64,000 bases of DNA, from NCBI GenBank assembly GCA_958295495.1, contig OY282352.1, positions 4,534,049 through 4,598,048 on the forward strand, written 5' to 3'. The position numbers and the translations under genes were made by a program. Positions 24,417-33,900 of this stretch are shown here, in pieces; the first letter of the stretch is position 1; each line of letters opens with the position of its first letter. A model generated the notes under the pieces. That model was given only the letters and a program-made list of their open reading frames with translations, had not been told where the DNA came from and ran no database searches. The DNA comes from an uncultured Latescibacterota bacterium (GTDB lineage Bacteria > Latescibacterota > UBA2968 > UBA8231).

Positions 24417-27400
24417 CTATTCTCTTTCAAAACCTTGGCTGACGAACTTGAGCGTCCGGCTGTTCTCGGTGACGGTGCGCACGACGTGGTCGGGCGCACC
24501 CGCGGGGATTTCCGCTTCTATCTCCAAGGTCACGGTCACTTTTGCCCCCACCAAGCCGGCTAGGTGGGCAATGACCTCATCGGCGATCTGACTCGCGTCG
24601 CGCCCGACGCGGGTGGCATCGAGGGTCACGGCACCGTGAAAGCGCCGCGCCTTCTGCTCGGGTGAGGCCGGCGTTGGCTCTGGACTGGTGCCGTCGCTGG
24701 CCGACGCGCTGACACCCGTCTCAGCGACGCCGCTACTCGCCCCGGTTGCCGCTGCCGCCGGCTCGGCGTTCTGCTGTGCGAGCGCGACTTCAGGCTTGAC
24801 CAGCAGCCCATCGCTCGTAGGGCTAATCAGCTCGACTGCACGACCACAGCGGAGTCCGCGATAGCGGCCGGTGGCCTCGTCGAAGGCATCGGCAAAGGCG
24901 AACGATTCGTCTGTCCAGAGGAGGAGTGCCAACCCGTCTTGAATGGCCGCAATGAGGACCTCTGGACCAGCGAGGCGGGGGAGGTAGAGATAGCGGGCGA
25001 AGTGGTCTGCCAACAGGCGGATTTCCACGTGGTCGCCGCGCCATAGGGGCACCCGGTCGAGTTCCAAGCGCAGGCGCGTACCAGCGAGCACCGGCACCAA
25101 CAGCTCTTCCGAGCGCAGCTTCTTGCTGACCCGTACGGCGAGCGGGTCCTGCCCAGCCAGCCGCAGAGCCTGCCACTCAACGGCTGCCTGTGGAGTTGAC
25201 TGCACTGGCACGAGCAGCCATTGGTAGGCCTCCGGCAGCCGTCCAACCACGGCACCATCCTCCGACTTCAACTGCGCTTCGGCCTGCCGCACCTGATGCG
25301 GGTCGAGGTTTAGGGCTTCTTTCTCTTGGAGGATTGACGACCACGCCAAGTAGCGACGAGCCGCTTCCTCCAGATCCTGCAGGCGGGTCTGGTCAACGGC
25401 GAGGAAAATCAGCGTATTGCGAAAGAGTCGCGGGGTGTTGCCGCGCCTTTCGAGCATAGCGGTGGCCTCGGCCTGCGCCTTGCTGTTAGGCCCGCTGCTG
25501 TGCGGGTGCTCAGGCCCCAGCACCACCAGACGGGCGTCCATATCGTCGGGCACATCAGCAGTGGACTGCGGCACTGGGTGGAGACGCTGGAAATCGCCCA
25601 TGGTGCGCAGGTCGGTGTGCAACCGCTGCTCGATCTCGGCCTCTACCGGCGCGCGATCGCGCTTGAACTGATCGGCCCGGTCTTCGGCCAACTTGGTTAC
25701 GGTCGGCTGCGTTGAGTACCAGTAGCGCGGGCCATCCTGATAGAGGAAGGTCGCCTGCGTACTCAGGCGTCGCAGGGCATCGCCAAAGGTCGCCGGTGGT
25801 TCACCCGGCATCGTGCAGCCGAGCTTGATCCGGCGGTCCTCAATGCCGCGATTGGCCACCGAGGTCGTCGGTGCGGAGCCGAGGTACACGGTCCGCGCCA
25901 CCCGGCGGGTCGCCGAGAACTTGCCCAAGTTTGCCACCTCGCCGTCAATGCGCTGCGGCAGCGCATTCGGACCATCGACATCCGCCTCGATGATCGGCGT
26001 CCAGTTGTCGGACAGATAGCGGGTCAACTCGTTGCGGACGTGCGGGGCGTCAATGGGGATGTGCGCCGGCATGATCAGCGGGTTGCGGTCGCCGTGCTCC
26101 CACAGGCTGTGGATGACCGTGGCCATCAGCCGCAGGACGCCGCGGGTGCGCTGAAACTTCACCAGTGCTGACCAGTCCGTGTAGAGCCGGTCGAAGACCT
26201 CTGGATGGATCGGATAGGCGGCGCGCAGGCGGCGCTCGTAGTCGGCGTCCCGGCATTCGGACGGGAACTCCTGCTGCTGGGAGCGGTAGAAGTCGGCGAA
26301 GGTACGCGAGACATTGTCGCGGGCGGTAAATTGCGCCCGCTCGCTCAAGGGTTCGAATAGACGGCGGCGCACGATCTCAAAGCCTTCTTCGGTGCTCGCC
26401 GGCGTCCAAGAGGATTCGACGCGGCCAATGACGTTTTTGAGCCGCGCCAGTGCTTCCCGGCCGCGGAGGCCGCCGACTTCCTCGTCTTCGCCTTGGCTAT
26501 GGGGAGAAGTCGCCGTATCCGATGATGGCAAGCTGATCACCAGCAGACAACGGCTCGCCGCTCGTGCGGATTCGGTCAAAGTTTGGGCAAAGCTGAAGTG
26601 GGTTTCAAAACTGCCGGCCGGCAGGTCTGCGTCGTCGTGCAACTGGCGGGCATAGGCGACCCATTCGTCGATCAAAATGAGGCACGGCCCATATTCGTTC
26701 ATCAATTCGCGGAGGGTGTCGCCCGGGCTAGTGGCGCGCTCGTCGTCCTGCCGAACTTTGTCGAATGCCGCCTTGCCGCCGAGTTGCCAAGCTAGTTCGC
26801 CCCACAGCGTCCTGACCACGGTGCCGTCGTCCTTTGCCGACGGGTTGCCGGGCGAGATTTTGGTGCCGACCAGCACGACCCGTTTGACGTGGGCGGGCCG
26901 TGCGGCGATTTCGCCCGACGCCATCAGGTCGTCGATACCCAGCAACTCGCCGGTTGGCATTTTAGAGAATAGATGGTACAGGGCCAGCATCGAGTGGGTC
27001 TTGCCGCCGCCGAAGTTGGTCTGTAGCTCCACCACCGGATCGCCGCCTTGGCCACTCAGCCGCTGCATCGCTCCGCTCAGCAGGCTCTTCAGGCTTTCGG
27101 TTAGATAGGTGCGGCGAAAGAACTCCACTGGGTTGCGGTACTCGTCCGTTCCTTCGCCGAGATGGACCTGCCACAGGTCCGCGGCGAACTCGGCCTGTTG
27201 GTAGCCGCCGCTGGCCACGTCGCGATGCGGGGCCACGACCTCGCGCCAGGGCTTCAGGCTGCCGGTGCCTTGGCTCTCAACGGTGGTGCCAGCACCGCGG
27301 CGGCGTTCATTGCGCGCCTGCTCCTCAAAGATCAGACGGCGCAGTTCCATCTTCATGCGATTGACCTCGTCTGCCTGCGGCGCGGAGACGGCCGTTAGCA

Positions 27401-27755
27401 GGCGGGCGATCGAGTCGAGGGTGCGGTCGGCATCGTCGCTGGAGAAGCTGTCTTGGTGCGCCCACTTGTTGCGCTGGTCGCGGATCTCGTTGACGAGGCT
27501 GCGCTCGGCCCGGCCCAGCATATTGCGGAACACGTCGTTCCACGTTTCCCACATCAGCTTGAGGAGCGCGGCCACGTCCCACTCTGCCATGGGCTTGTCC
27601 GTCAGGTGCGGATCATCGACAAAGCGTCGGATTACGTCTAGCTGGACGCGACCGGCCTCGATTTTGTCTTGTACTTCGCGCTCGACAAAGGGGCCGAGCC
27701 CGGCCTTGAGGAGTTCGAGTGCTTTGCCGACGCGTTCTTGATTGGTAATGGCCAT
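24417..27755 (-). CDS. HEPN (Swt1-like)-DUF499 ATPase, defence-associated
   Basis: 1112 residues. Residues 1-125 form a helical Swt1-like HEPN domain with an intact R-x4-H motif (RNKWAH, Arg95-His100), the signature of HEPN RNases. The DUF499 ATPase follows: NFGGGKTHS Walker A (Lys252) and CLILIDEWV Walker B (Asp363, Glu364). A long alpha-rich section and a C-terminal beta domain complete it, with a low-complexity Ala/Ser/Pro linker near 990-1030. DUF499 proteins occur with DUF1156 methylases and SNF2 helicases in phage-defence loci, all present here. The ATG at 27755 is repeated, with its first 45 codons, in the fragment at 28906-29040. Confidence 0.88.
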   Translation of the reverse strand: MAITNQERVGKALELLKAGLGPFVEREVQDKIEAGRVQLDVIRRFVDDPHLTDKPMAEWDVAALLKLMWETWNDVFRNMLGRAERSLVNEIRDQRNKWAHQDSFSSDDADRTLDSIARLLTAVSAPQADEVNRMKMELRRLIFEEQARNERRRGAGTTVESQGTGSLKPWREVVAPHRDVASGGYQQAEFAADLWQVHLGEGTDEYRNPVEFFRRTYLTESLKSLLSGAMQRLSGQGGDPVVELQTNFGGGKTHSMLALYHLFSKMPTGELLGIDDLMASGEIAARPAHVKRVVLVGTKISPGNPSAKDDGTVVRTLWGELAWQLGGKAAFDKVRQDDERATSPGDTLRELMNEYGPCLILIDEWVAYARQLHDDADLPAGSFETHFSFAQTLTESARAASRCLLVISLPSSDTATSPHSQGEDEEVGGLRGREALARLKNVIGRVESSWTPASTEEGFEIVRRRLFEPLSERAQFTARDNVSRTFADFYRSQQQEFPSECRDADYERRLRAAYPIHPEVFDRLYTDWSALVKFQRTRGVLRLMATVIHSLWEHGDRNPLIMPAHIPIDAPHVRNELTRYLSDNWTPIIEADVDGPNALPQRIDGEVANLGKFSATRRVARTVYLGSAPTTSVANRGIEDRRIKLGCTMPGEPPATFGDALRRLSTQATFLYQDGPRYWYSTQPTVTKLAEDRADQFKRDRAPVEAEIEQRLHTDLRTMGDFQRLHPVPQSTADVPDDMDARLVVLGPEHPHSSGPNSKAQAEATAMLERRGNTPRLFRNTLIFLAVDQTRLQDLEEAARRYLAWSSILQEKEALNLDPHQVRQAEAQLKSEDGAVVGRLPEAYQWLLVPVQSTPQAAVEWQALRLAGQDPLAVRVSKKLRSEELLVPVLAGTRLRLELDRVPLWRGDHVEIRLLADHFARYLYLPRLAGPEVLIAAIQDGLALLLWTDESFAFADAFDEATGRYRGLRCGRAVELISPTSDGLLVKPEVALAQQNAEPAAAATGASSGVAETGVSASASDGTSPEPTPASPEQKARRFHGAVTLDATRVGRDASQIADEVIAHLAGLVGAKVTVTLEIEAEIPAGAPDHVVRTVTENSRTLKFVSQGFERE

Positions 27756-27829
27756 GGTCGTACTTCCTTATGGTTTTGATTTTGCTACTCGACACCCGCC
27801 AGCCGGCCTGCCGCGGATCGAGGCATCTT

Positions 27830-27855
27830 GCCCTCGTTGAGGGCGGGACGCCCTC
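27830..27855. repeat. Two overlapping, mutually exclusive hairpins
   Basis: GCCCTC (27830-27835), GAGGGC (27839-27844) and GCCCTC (27850-27855) allow the central arm to pair with either neighbour, never both. It lies in the 224-bp divergent region between the DUF499 gene and the PIN toxin gene. No further gene is seen there. Confidence 0.55.
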
Positions 27856-27979
27856 AATCTCGGACGCAGCGAGAACCGCAGAAAAGGCGGACGTAAAGTA
27901 AGGGTCGCGTACCTAAGGTCAATAATTTGCAAGTCTTGGCATTTGAACAAAAGTAGAATCTAATGTTTATTTTTGAAGC

Positions 27980-28492
27980 ATGAAGAAGCAAACAGCCGTC
28001 TTGGATACTTCGTTTTGGGTTTTGGGCCATCGAGCGGATGTGTTCGCCTATCTGTTTCGCTTCTTTGCGGTCGTTGTCCCATCGGCTGTCGAAAATGAAA
28101 TACAAGCCCGCGATCCGCGTTATCCACAGCGGGTATATGGGTATCAAGAACTGTTTGGCCTGATGAAGCGGCAGGGAGTATTGACCATTCGCGATCCTGT
28201 GCAGCCGTTGGACCAGTTCCATGTGGGAGAAGCCGCCGCTTTGGGATTGGCCCTCGACGAAAATCTGTGGCTGCTGGTGAACGAACAGCGCGCTCTGCGC
28301 TTCGCTCGGCAGCGCGGTCTCAAAGCCCTGACGGTTCCGGAGTTCACCGTATATCTATATGAAATAGAAGTGCTGTCTTGGCACAGCGTCCACGATAAAC
28401 TGGATAGAATTGCCGCCAATACTGGAAAGGCTTTGATGGATGCAGCTCGCCAAGCCGTGCGGAGCTTGGCCGAATCCCGAGGAGACCTATAG
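27980..28492 (+). CDS. PIN-like toxin of a type II toxin-antitoxin pair
   Basis: 170 residues. AVLDTSFWVLGH at residues 6-17 supplies the first PIN aspartate (Asp9), VVPSAVENEIQA the conserved Glu, GEAAALGLALDENLWLLVNEQRAL the central acidic pair, then LTVPEFTVYLYE; this is the DUF3368-like branch of PIN nucleases, expected to cleave RNA. It is followed 1 nt later by the small gene at 28494, the usual toxin-antitoxin arrangement, though here the toxin comes first. It lies on the plus strand inside an otherwise minus-strand island, between the DUF499 gene and a duplicate of its start, so it was probably inserted. Confidence 0.75.
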   Translation: MKKQTAVLDTSFWVLGHRADVFAYLFRFFAVVVPSAVENEIQARDPRYPQRVYGYQELFGLMKRQGVLTIRDPVQPLDQFHVGEAAALGLALDENLWLLVNEQRALRFARQRGLKALTVPEFTVYLYEIEVLSWHSVHDKLDRIAANTGKALMDAARQAVRSLAESRGDL

Positions 28493-28493
28493 A

Positions 28494-28844
28494 ATGAGCC
28501 AGCATACTACTAAGAAAACGCCCTATCGGGTGACCAAATCCATTCGTCTGCGGCCGGAGGAAGCCTCCGAACTCGCGCATTTGGTGGCGAATACGGCCTA
28601 CTCAGAGGCGGCTCTCATGCGTCAATGGGTGCTGGTTGGTATGGAGCGATTTCGCGTGTCCGAGGCCATCCGCGCCTACCAAGAAGCCGAGGTTGATCTG
28701 CGGGGTGCGGCTGAGCGGGCCGGGTTGCCCGTGGCTGTATTATTGGAAGAGATGGCGGACCGCAAAGTCGCCGTACTCAATGCGCCGGAAGATTTTGGGC
28801 TTGGTCTGACGGCTTTGCGCCGGGCTTGGCCGAAGGGTGAGTAG
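28494..28844 (+). CDS. UPF0175-like antitoxin
   Basis: The ATG at 28494 has CGAGGAGACC upstream; 116 residues. The N-terminus (PYRVTKSIRLRPEEASELAHLV) looks like a ribbon-helix-helix DNA-binding start, and the C-terminus (VDLRGAAERAGLPVAVLLEE) is the UPF0175-type helix-turn-helix seen in partners of DUF3368 PIN proteins. It should bind and neutralise the toxin and autoregulate the pair. Its last ~52 residues recur as a remnant at 20693-20848. Confidence 0.75.
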   Translation: MSQHTTKKTPYRVTKSIRLRPEEASELAHLVANTAYSEAALMRQWVLVGMERFRVSEAIRAYQEAEVDLRGAAERAGLPVAVLLEEMADRKVAVLNAPEDFGLGLTALRRAWPKGE

Positions 28845-28905
28845 GCGACGAAAGCGTACGGGCTGAGCCCGATTTATAGCTGTCATTCCGTTCCCCCCTT
28901 GACCA

Positions 28906-29040
28906 AAAGCACCGGATCACGTCTAGCCGTACGCGACCGGCCTCGATTTTGTTTTGCACTTCGCGCTCGACAAAGGGGCCGAGCCTAGCTTTGAGGAGTT
29001 CGAGTGCTTTGCCGACGCGGTCTTGATTGGTAATGGCCAT
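28906..29040 (-). pseudogene. Duplicated first 45 codons of the DUF499 gene
   Basis: The ATG at 29040 opens MAITNQDRVGKALELLKARL..., matching the intact DUF499 protein start (27755) with only a few substitutions over 45 codons. The leader matches too (ACTTCCTT just upstream of both ATGs). Homology ends near 28905, after which the frame runs into unrelated sequence next to the antitoxin. It marks where the original gene start stood before the toxin-antitoxin locus arrived, or a second diverged copy of the system. It is a fragment only. Confidence 0.85.
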
Positions 29041-29086
29041 GATTTTACTTCCTTTTGGTTTATATGTAGATATCCGAACTCAGTCG

Positions 29087-30451
29087 CTATGCCTTCTCTT
29101 TGTCTGGCAGCAAGGCTAGTTTATACCGGAGATGATGATTGCTTCCAACGATCTCCTTGATTCTTTCCAATTTCATTCCGGCGAGTTTCATCAAATGCAA
29201 TTGGAAAAGGGCTTCGAGTTTCCAATTAAGCTCAATAAAACCTCTTATATTGCCTTCTTTTATAAAAGGAGAACTAGCCCGATCGTAGTGGGTCAGCCAA
29301 TTCCTTTCATTCTTAACATTTTGAGCGAAAATTTTTCGCTCTGTGTCGTTGGCAAAAAAGTCATCTTTGAACTCTTCCGTCATTTCCATTATACGTACGT
29401 ATAACTTCTTGTCCTTCTTGCTGTTGCTCAATTGCCTGTGGAGCACTTCAATTCCTTGGGCAAGAGACAAGAATTTCGGCTCTATATGCCCCTCTCCATG
29501 TACAGAACCAAAATACATATTGATTGGGATGTCGTGCTTTTCATAATTTTTCATCCAACAGCTCAAAGCATTTACAAATTCTTTTAACTCGTTAAAAAAG
29601 AATAGCATTTTAGGCAATGAAATGTCTGTCTCGATTTCAGGATGTGAGTTACCAACGAAGTATAAGCTCATTGGAGTTTCTTGTTTTTCATCTCCGATGA
29701 ACTCTAATTTTTCTTTTGAGAAGACGGTAGCTGAGGCAAAGGAAACCGGCTTATCAATTGCTAAACAAAGAAAATTGTTAATCCTCCATATAAGAGATCT
29801 ACAACTATCAAATGACAGAGGCTTATTGGATGACAATGATATATAAGTTCTCTGTTTGAGAGAGAATTTATTTCGTATAGGAAAAGAGATATCGGATGGA
29901 CAAAAATTTAAGGTCAATTCAACTTCGTCGGAGTTATAAGGAATCTTGAAAGATACAGGATCAGGGCGATTATATTTCATTGAAATACTCTTGTAAAGTA
30001 AGTCTATATCGGTATCGATGCTTCTTGTGTCTAGCAACTCTTCAAGTCCCTCGAAAGAAGCTATGCAATAAGAAAAACAAATATCCTCTTTTTCTCCGAA
30101 GTAGTTTTTGCCGATAATCGCATATTGTGCTATGAATTTTGAAGATTGTAAAGAAACAGGGCCGTTAACACTAGCTTGGAGAGTACTTATTCGGGTTAAG
30201 CTCTCACACTGGCCCAACGTGACGAACTTATCTCCTTTAAACCTACCAACAATTTTATCGAACGAAATGTTATCGTCGGATCGAAAAGTCCAAGGTTGTT
30301 TGACTCTAACTTCGGGAAATTTCACAAGAACCATTAATTCCAGCTTTACCGATCCTTCTTTAGAAATCATAAGCACCCCAGGGAATATATCCTCTGGATC
30401 ATTAGGTAGCCAAAAATATCCCTTCTTTTCAATTGGGGCTGAGAGTCTCAT
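29087..30451 (-). CDS. apeA: ApeA-like HEPN anti-phage protein
   Basis: 454 residues. The N-terminus (KKGYFWLPNDPEDIFPGVL...GSVKLELM) follows the ApeA N-terminal domain pattern, and the C-terminal helical domain carries NERNWLTHYD (about residues 381-390), an R-N-x3-H HEPN RNase site. ApeA proteins act alone as abortive-infection RNases. The ATG at 30451 has AGGAG upstream. Its base composition is clearly AT-rich beside the GC-rich neighbours, a sign of separate acquisition. It lies about 200 bp after the MNT gene on the same strand. Confidence 0.75.
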   Translation of the reverse strand: MRLSAPIEKKGYFWLPNDPEDIFPGVLMISKEGSVKLELMVLVKFPEVRVKQPWTFRSDDNISFDKIVGRFKGDKFVTLGQCESLTRISTLQASVNGPVSLQSSKFIAQYAIIGKNYFGEKEDICFSYCIASFEGLEELLDTRSIDTDIDLLYKSISMKYNRPDPVSFKIPYNSDEVELTLNFCPSDISFPIRNKFSLKQRTYISLSSNKPLSFDSCRSLIWRINNFLCLAIDKPVSFASATVFSKEKLEFIGDEKQETPMSLYFVGNSHPEIETDISLPKMLFFFNELKEFVNALSCWMKNYEKHDIPINMYFGSVHGEGHIEPKFLSLAQGIEVLHRQLSNSKKDKKLYVRIMEMTEEFKDDFFANDTERKIFAQNVKNERNWLTHYDRASSPFIKEGNIRGFIELNWKLEALFQLHLMKLAGMKLERIKEIVGSNHHLRYKLALLPDKEKA

Positions 30452-30501
30452 AATTTTATTCTCCTAAATTGTGCTTCGCCGACGAGTTCAGAGTTGTTCA
30501 T
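30448..30501 (-). CDS. 17-codon leader ORF or gene remnant overlapping apeA start
   Basis: An ATG at 30501 opens MNNSELVGEAQFRRIKL, whose TGA overlaps the apeA ATG (ATGA). The apeA ribosome binding site lies inside it, so translation could couple to apeA. The frame also runs upstream of the ATG (FRPLL), so it may instead be the C-terminal tail of a lost gene. Confidence 0.3.
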   Translation of the reverse strand: MNNSELVGEAQFRRIKL

Positions 30502-30565
30502 AAGAAGCGGTCTGAAAATTCTGGTGGTCGTCCCTTGCGTCTAAACGATCCCGGCTGGATTGCCG

Positions 30566-30585
30566 CCCCGTGTCGGAGCACGGGG
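30566..30585. repeat. 7-bp stem hairpin between MNT and apeA genes
   Basis: CCCCGTG (30566-30572) and CACGGGG (30579-30585) with a 6-nt loop lie in the 152-bp stretch between the MNT stop (30654) and the leader ORF. There is no T-run. It may be a REP-type intergenic element or a transcript-processing hairpin separating apeA from the SIR2-MNT unit. Confidence 0.5.
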
Positions 30586-30653
30586 TGACGTTCTTTTGCG
30601 GGAATGACGCAGACCGTCTCTACGGCTTGTTCAACACGACCCAAGGTGGGTTT

Positions 30654-30983
30654 TCAGACAGCCTTATAAAGGACCTTTCCTTCGCGGAGTGCTGAATGCA
30701 GCGCGGTTCCCACAAGGTGCCCTCGGCGAGCGACTTCCTCGGGCGTCGCTACCACGATGTCCTTGCAGACCGGCAGATCGCCCAAGGCCCGGCGAATCTC
30801 GATGGTTGCGTTCCGCTTGTCGGACACCTTGAGCAGAATTACGAGCAAGTCAATGTCGCTCCATTCGGTGGCCGTGCCCCGTGCGTGGGACCCAAAGAGG
30901 ACGACCCGCGCCGGCTGGAAGGTGCTCACGATGCGGTCAACCATGATGGCTATGAACGTTTCCGATTTTTGCAACCGTACCAT
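30654..30983 (-). CDS. MNT-type minimal nucleotidyltransferase
   Basis: 109 residues from an ATG at 30983 overlapping the SIR2 gene stop (TGATG); a GTG 3 nt earlier is the alternative. The catalytic motif FGSHARGTATEWSDIDLLVI (G-S-x10-D-x-D) is intact. MNT proteins are antitoxins that AMPylate or oligo-AMPylate a partner HEPN toxin. No adjacent small HEPN gene exists; the coupled partner is the SIR2 protein, with the HEPN-bearing ApeA next downstream. That pairing is unusual. Confidence 0.88.
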   Translation of the reverse strand: MVRLQKSETFIAIMVDRIVSTFQPARVVLFGSHARGTATEWSDIDLLVILLKVSDKRNATIEIRRALGDLPVCKDIVVATPEEVARRGHLVGTALHSALREGKVLYKAV

Positions 30984-33900
30984 CACACCCGCCGCGCCGC
31001 CGTTGCGAGACGACGATATCTTTGATCCCGAGCGAGATCGGGCGCGACTTTCCGCACCTGCTCAAGGGCATCGCCCAGATCATAAGGGATTACTGCGTTG
31101 TCCGCGGTCCCGACCGTCCGATCTAGAAGGCGCAACAGTGCTTCGGCTTTGGCTTCGTCGTCAATCATTGACAGTCTTGGCTTCCCGTCGTCTTCGTCGC
31201 CGCCGTACAGTCCATAACCGGATATTGTCCAGCAATCGAACGGCATGAGGAAACGCTCGATAGTGTCCACGGCGTTGGCGAATTCACTGCGAGTAAGTGC
31301 TGGCAGCTTGGAGAGTCTATCGCTGATTCCCGGCGACACTAGCGAGCGATCTTGCGGCCAGACTTGTTGCAGGAAAGGCTTGACGGCTGCTTTGAACAGG
31401 CACTCTGGTGAATGCTCGTTTTTTTCCGAAAGGTCGCTTACAAAGCGAGTTATCGCTTCCACACAGTATGTACGCACTTCGGCTTCTAGCAACCGTATCA
31501 TTTGCTGAATGCGATCTTGTGCAACCGCGGGGTCGCGTCCTTCTCGTAGAGCATGAAGATTCTCGACCACCAAGCTGAAGGCAAGCGAATGACGGGTATC
31601 GCGGTCGAGTTGGTCATCCCTAGTTCGCTCCACCATGTCGTCGCCAATAATTTCTAATATGTCCTTGAATTGCGTCTGACGACTGACCGCATGCCAGAGG
31701 TCCAATGCGTCGGCATCGTCTCCGCGAAGGGGGCGAATGAGGTGCTTTTTAGTCCATTCTCTGTCGGCGCGTAGAAAGTAGCTCAGCTCCTCGATCATCC
31801 GGTGCTTGGCGATCAAGCCCGAACGCCCCGGAGCGTTGATAACATCATTCCTCATTTTTCTCAAGTGGCTAGCGTCATCAAATGGCCGAGGATTTTTTCC
31901 TAGATTCGGACGAGCAGCGAAGAACACGCCAACGAGTTTTCCCGCAGGTGGGTTTAATGTATCCAGATCGGCAGGTCTGTCGGAAGCGCCCGGCGAGACA
32001 ATGTTAAGATCAGGCTCTTGGTTTGATGGCTGCATTGCATTGGTCGCCTCGACAGCTAATGGCCAAACACGGTGCCAAACCACAGGCCATTCCGGCGCGA
32101 CGACAATGTCTTTTTTCCAACAACTGAGCCACTGGGAAATGCCTTGGATGGCTTGGGATAGAGTTTTTTGGGGCAACTTTTCGAGAAGGACAAGTAGTGT
32201 GCGAACACAGGTTTTTTGAATTTGGTTCTCTGAACTAGAATGCGCCCAACCCAAGTGTTCCCATACCTGTGGGAACTTAGCTCCACCATCGGGACTTGAC
32301 TCCAGATCCCGTAAAACCCGCATGGGGTTGCCTTCTTCTCGTATCCAATCCCGTGCTCTACTGGCTGGGTCATCATCCCATACACGGCGCGGGGCTGAGA
32401 GTTTCTGTTCCAGTGCTTGCAGCCGAGCAATGCCTTTAAGGGAATCCAAAGAGCGATCAGGATTTTCCTGAACGCTCCGTACCTTCGGAGCTTCCCAGAA
32501 TCCCTCATCGATTCGGTTCATTTTGGCTAGATCGGGAAATCGTTCAATGTTCGATTCCAGCCAGATTTTGTCGCGTTGCGGGAGAGTAGCCCCGGCGACT
32601 TCAATGCGTTTCAGTTCCCGGACAATCCAGCAGAGGCGGTTCTCCTCAATGCGGTCCATTTCTGCATTCTTAGGCCATAAATGGCGCGATGGCCCTTTAC
32701 GTATTTTTTGGGTGATCGCCTTTTGTGTGGCGTCATCTAATTCGGAGAAGTGCCGGGCGCACAGTTCGGCAATTTCTGGATAGTAACGTACGTCCCAGAA
32801 GACTTCTTTTTTTAAATGAAGGATAAAATCACCGACCTCAGCAGCGGGTGTAATCCGAGAATCGCGCGACATAGCGGCCCAGAGCCGCAAATGGATCGGA
32901 GAATCTTTCCATTTCCAGCGGCTAATAAAACCAAGCGCGGCGAAGCGATCGATATCGACGATCCGCGAAACGACCGAGTAAAGCAGCTTTACCGATGGTG
33001 CAATTCCTCGCACAAACTTATCAGGGTCGTCCTTTTCTTTGCCGTTAGACTCTGATACGTAATACACGCGCTTGAGAAGGAGATGTGGTCCCCATCCGAT
33101 GCGTCGCGCAATATCTAGTCCGCGTAGGACCGCGGCATCTAACGCGTTGGCAAGAGAAATGAGGAATTCGCCCTTAGTTAGTTTTTGCAAGCCCAAAAAA
33201 GCCGGATCGACAATTTCCCCACTTGTTAGCCTAGCCTGAAACAGATCGAAAAATGTCTTTGGCCGCTTGGGAGGTTTGTAGAATTGGAGTTCCCAACTTT
33301 CGTAGGCTTCAACCGATAGCCTCGGTGCAACGAGATCAACGATAGCCGACACAAGTGCGCCAGACCGCTCCCCGGAGCGCAAGCGTTTCTGGACATTATA
33401 AACGTCCAGCTGTCCGTAGTGATCAAGAACTGGTTCGTCCCAAAATTCTTCGATCAGACGCCAAGCGGAACGCCAAGGTTCGCGGAGGTCAATTCCTTCC
33501 GATGTGTTCAGCAGATGCAGGATCGCCCGTCGTTTGAGTATATCATTGGGACCAAAATCCAATGCCCATTCAATGGTTTCTTTTGTTTCTAAGCGACCTT
33601 TGAAAAAGGCAACTGTGGAACGCATCTTGGCTCGATCCCTTGCATTCAGACTAGCTGGAGCAGTTTCATCTACGACTCCCTCGCTTTCTTCCCAAAATAC
33701 GTCTAAGGCAGCTTTTACCCATTCCAAGTTCGCTTGGTAATCGGAGAGTAGAGCAATCAAGCGGTCACGCTTGTTTGGATCAATCGAACTACGGCGAATG
33801 AAGTGGTCGAATAAACCGCGATTGTCTTGGCTGGCATCTGCTCTTTTAGACTGCACAATTTTCTTTAGTGTGCTATCGATGGGGCGCGTATTGCTGTTGA

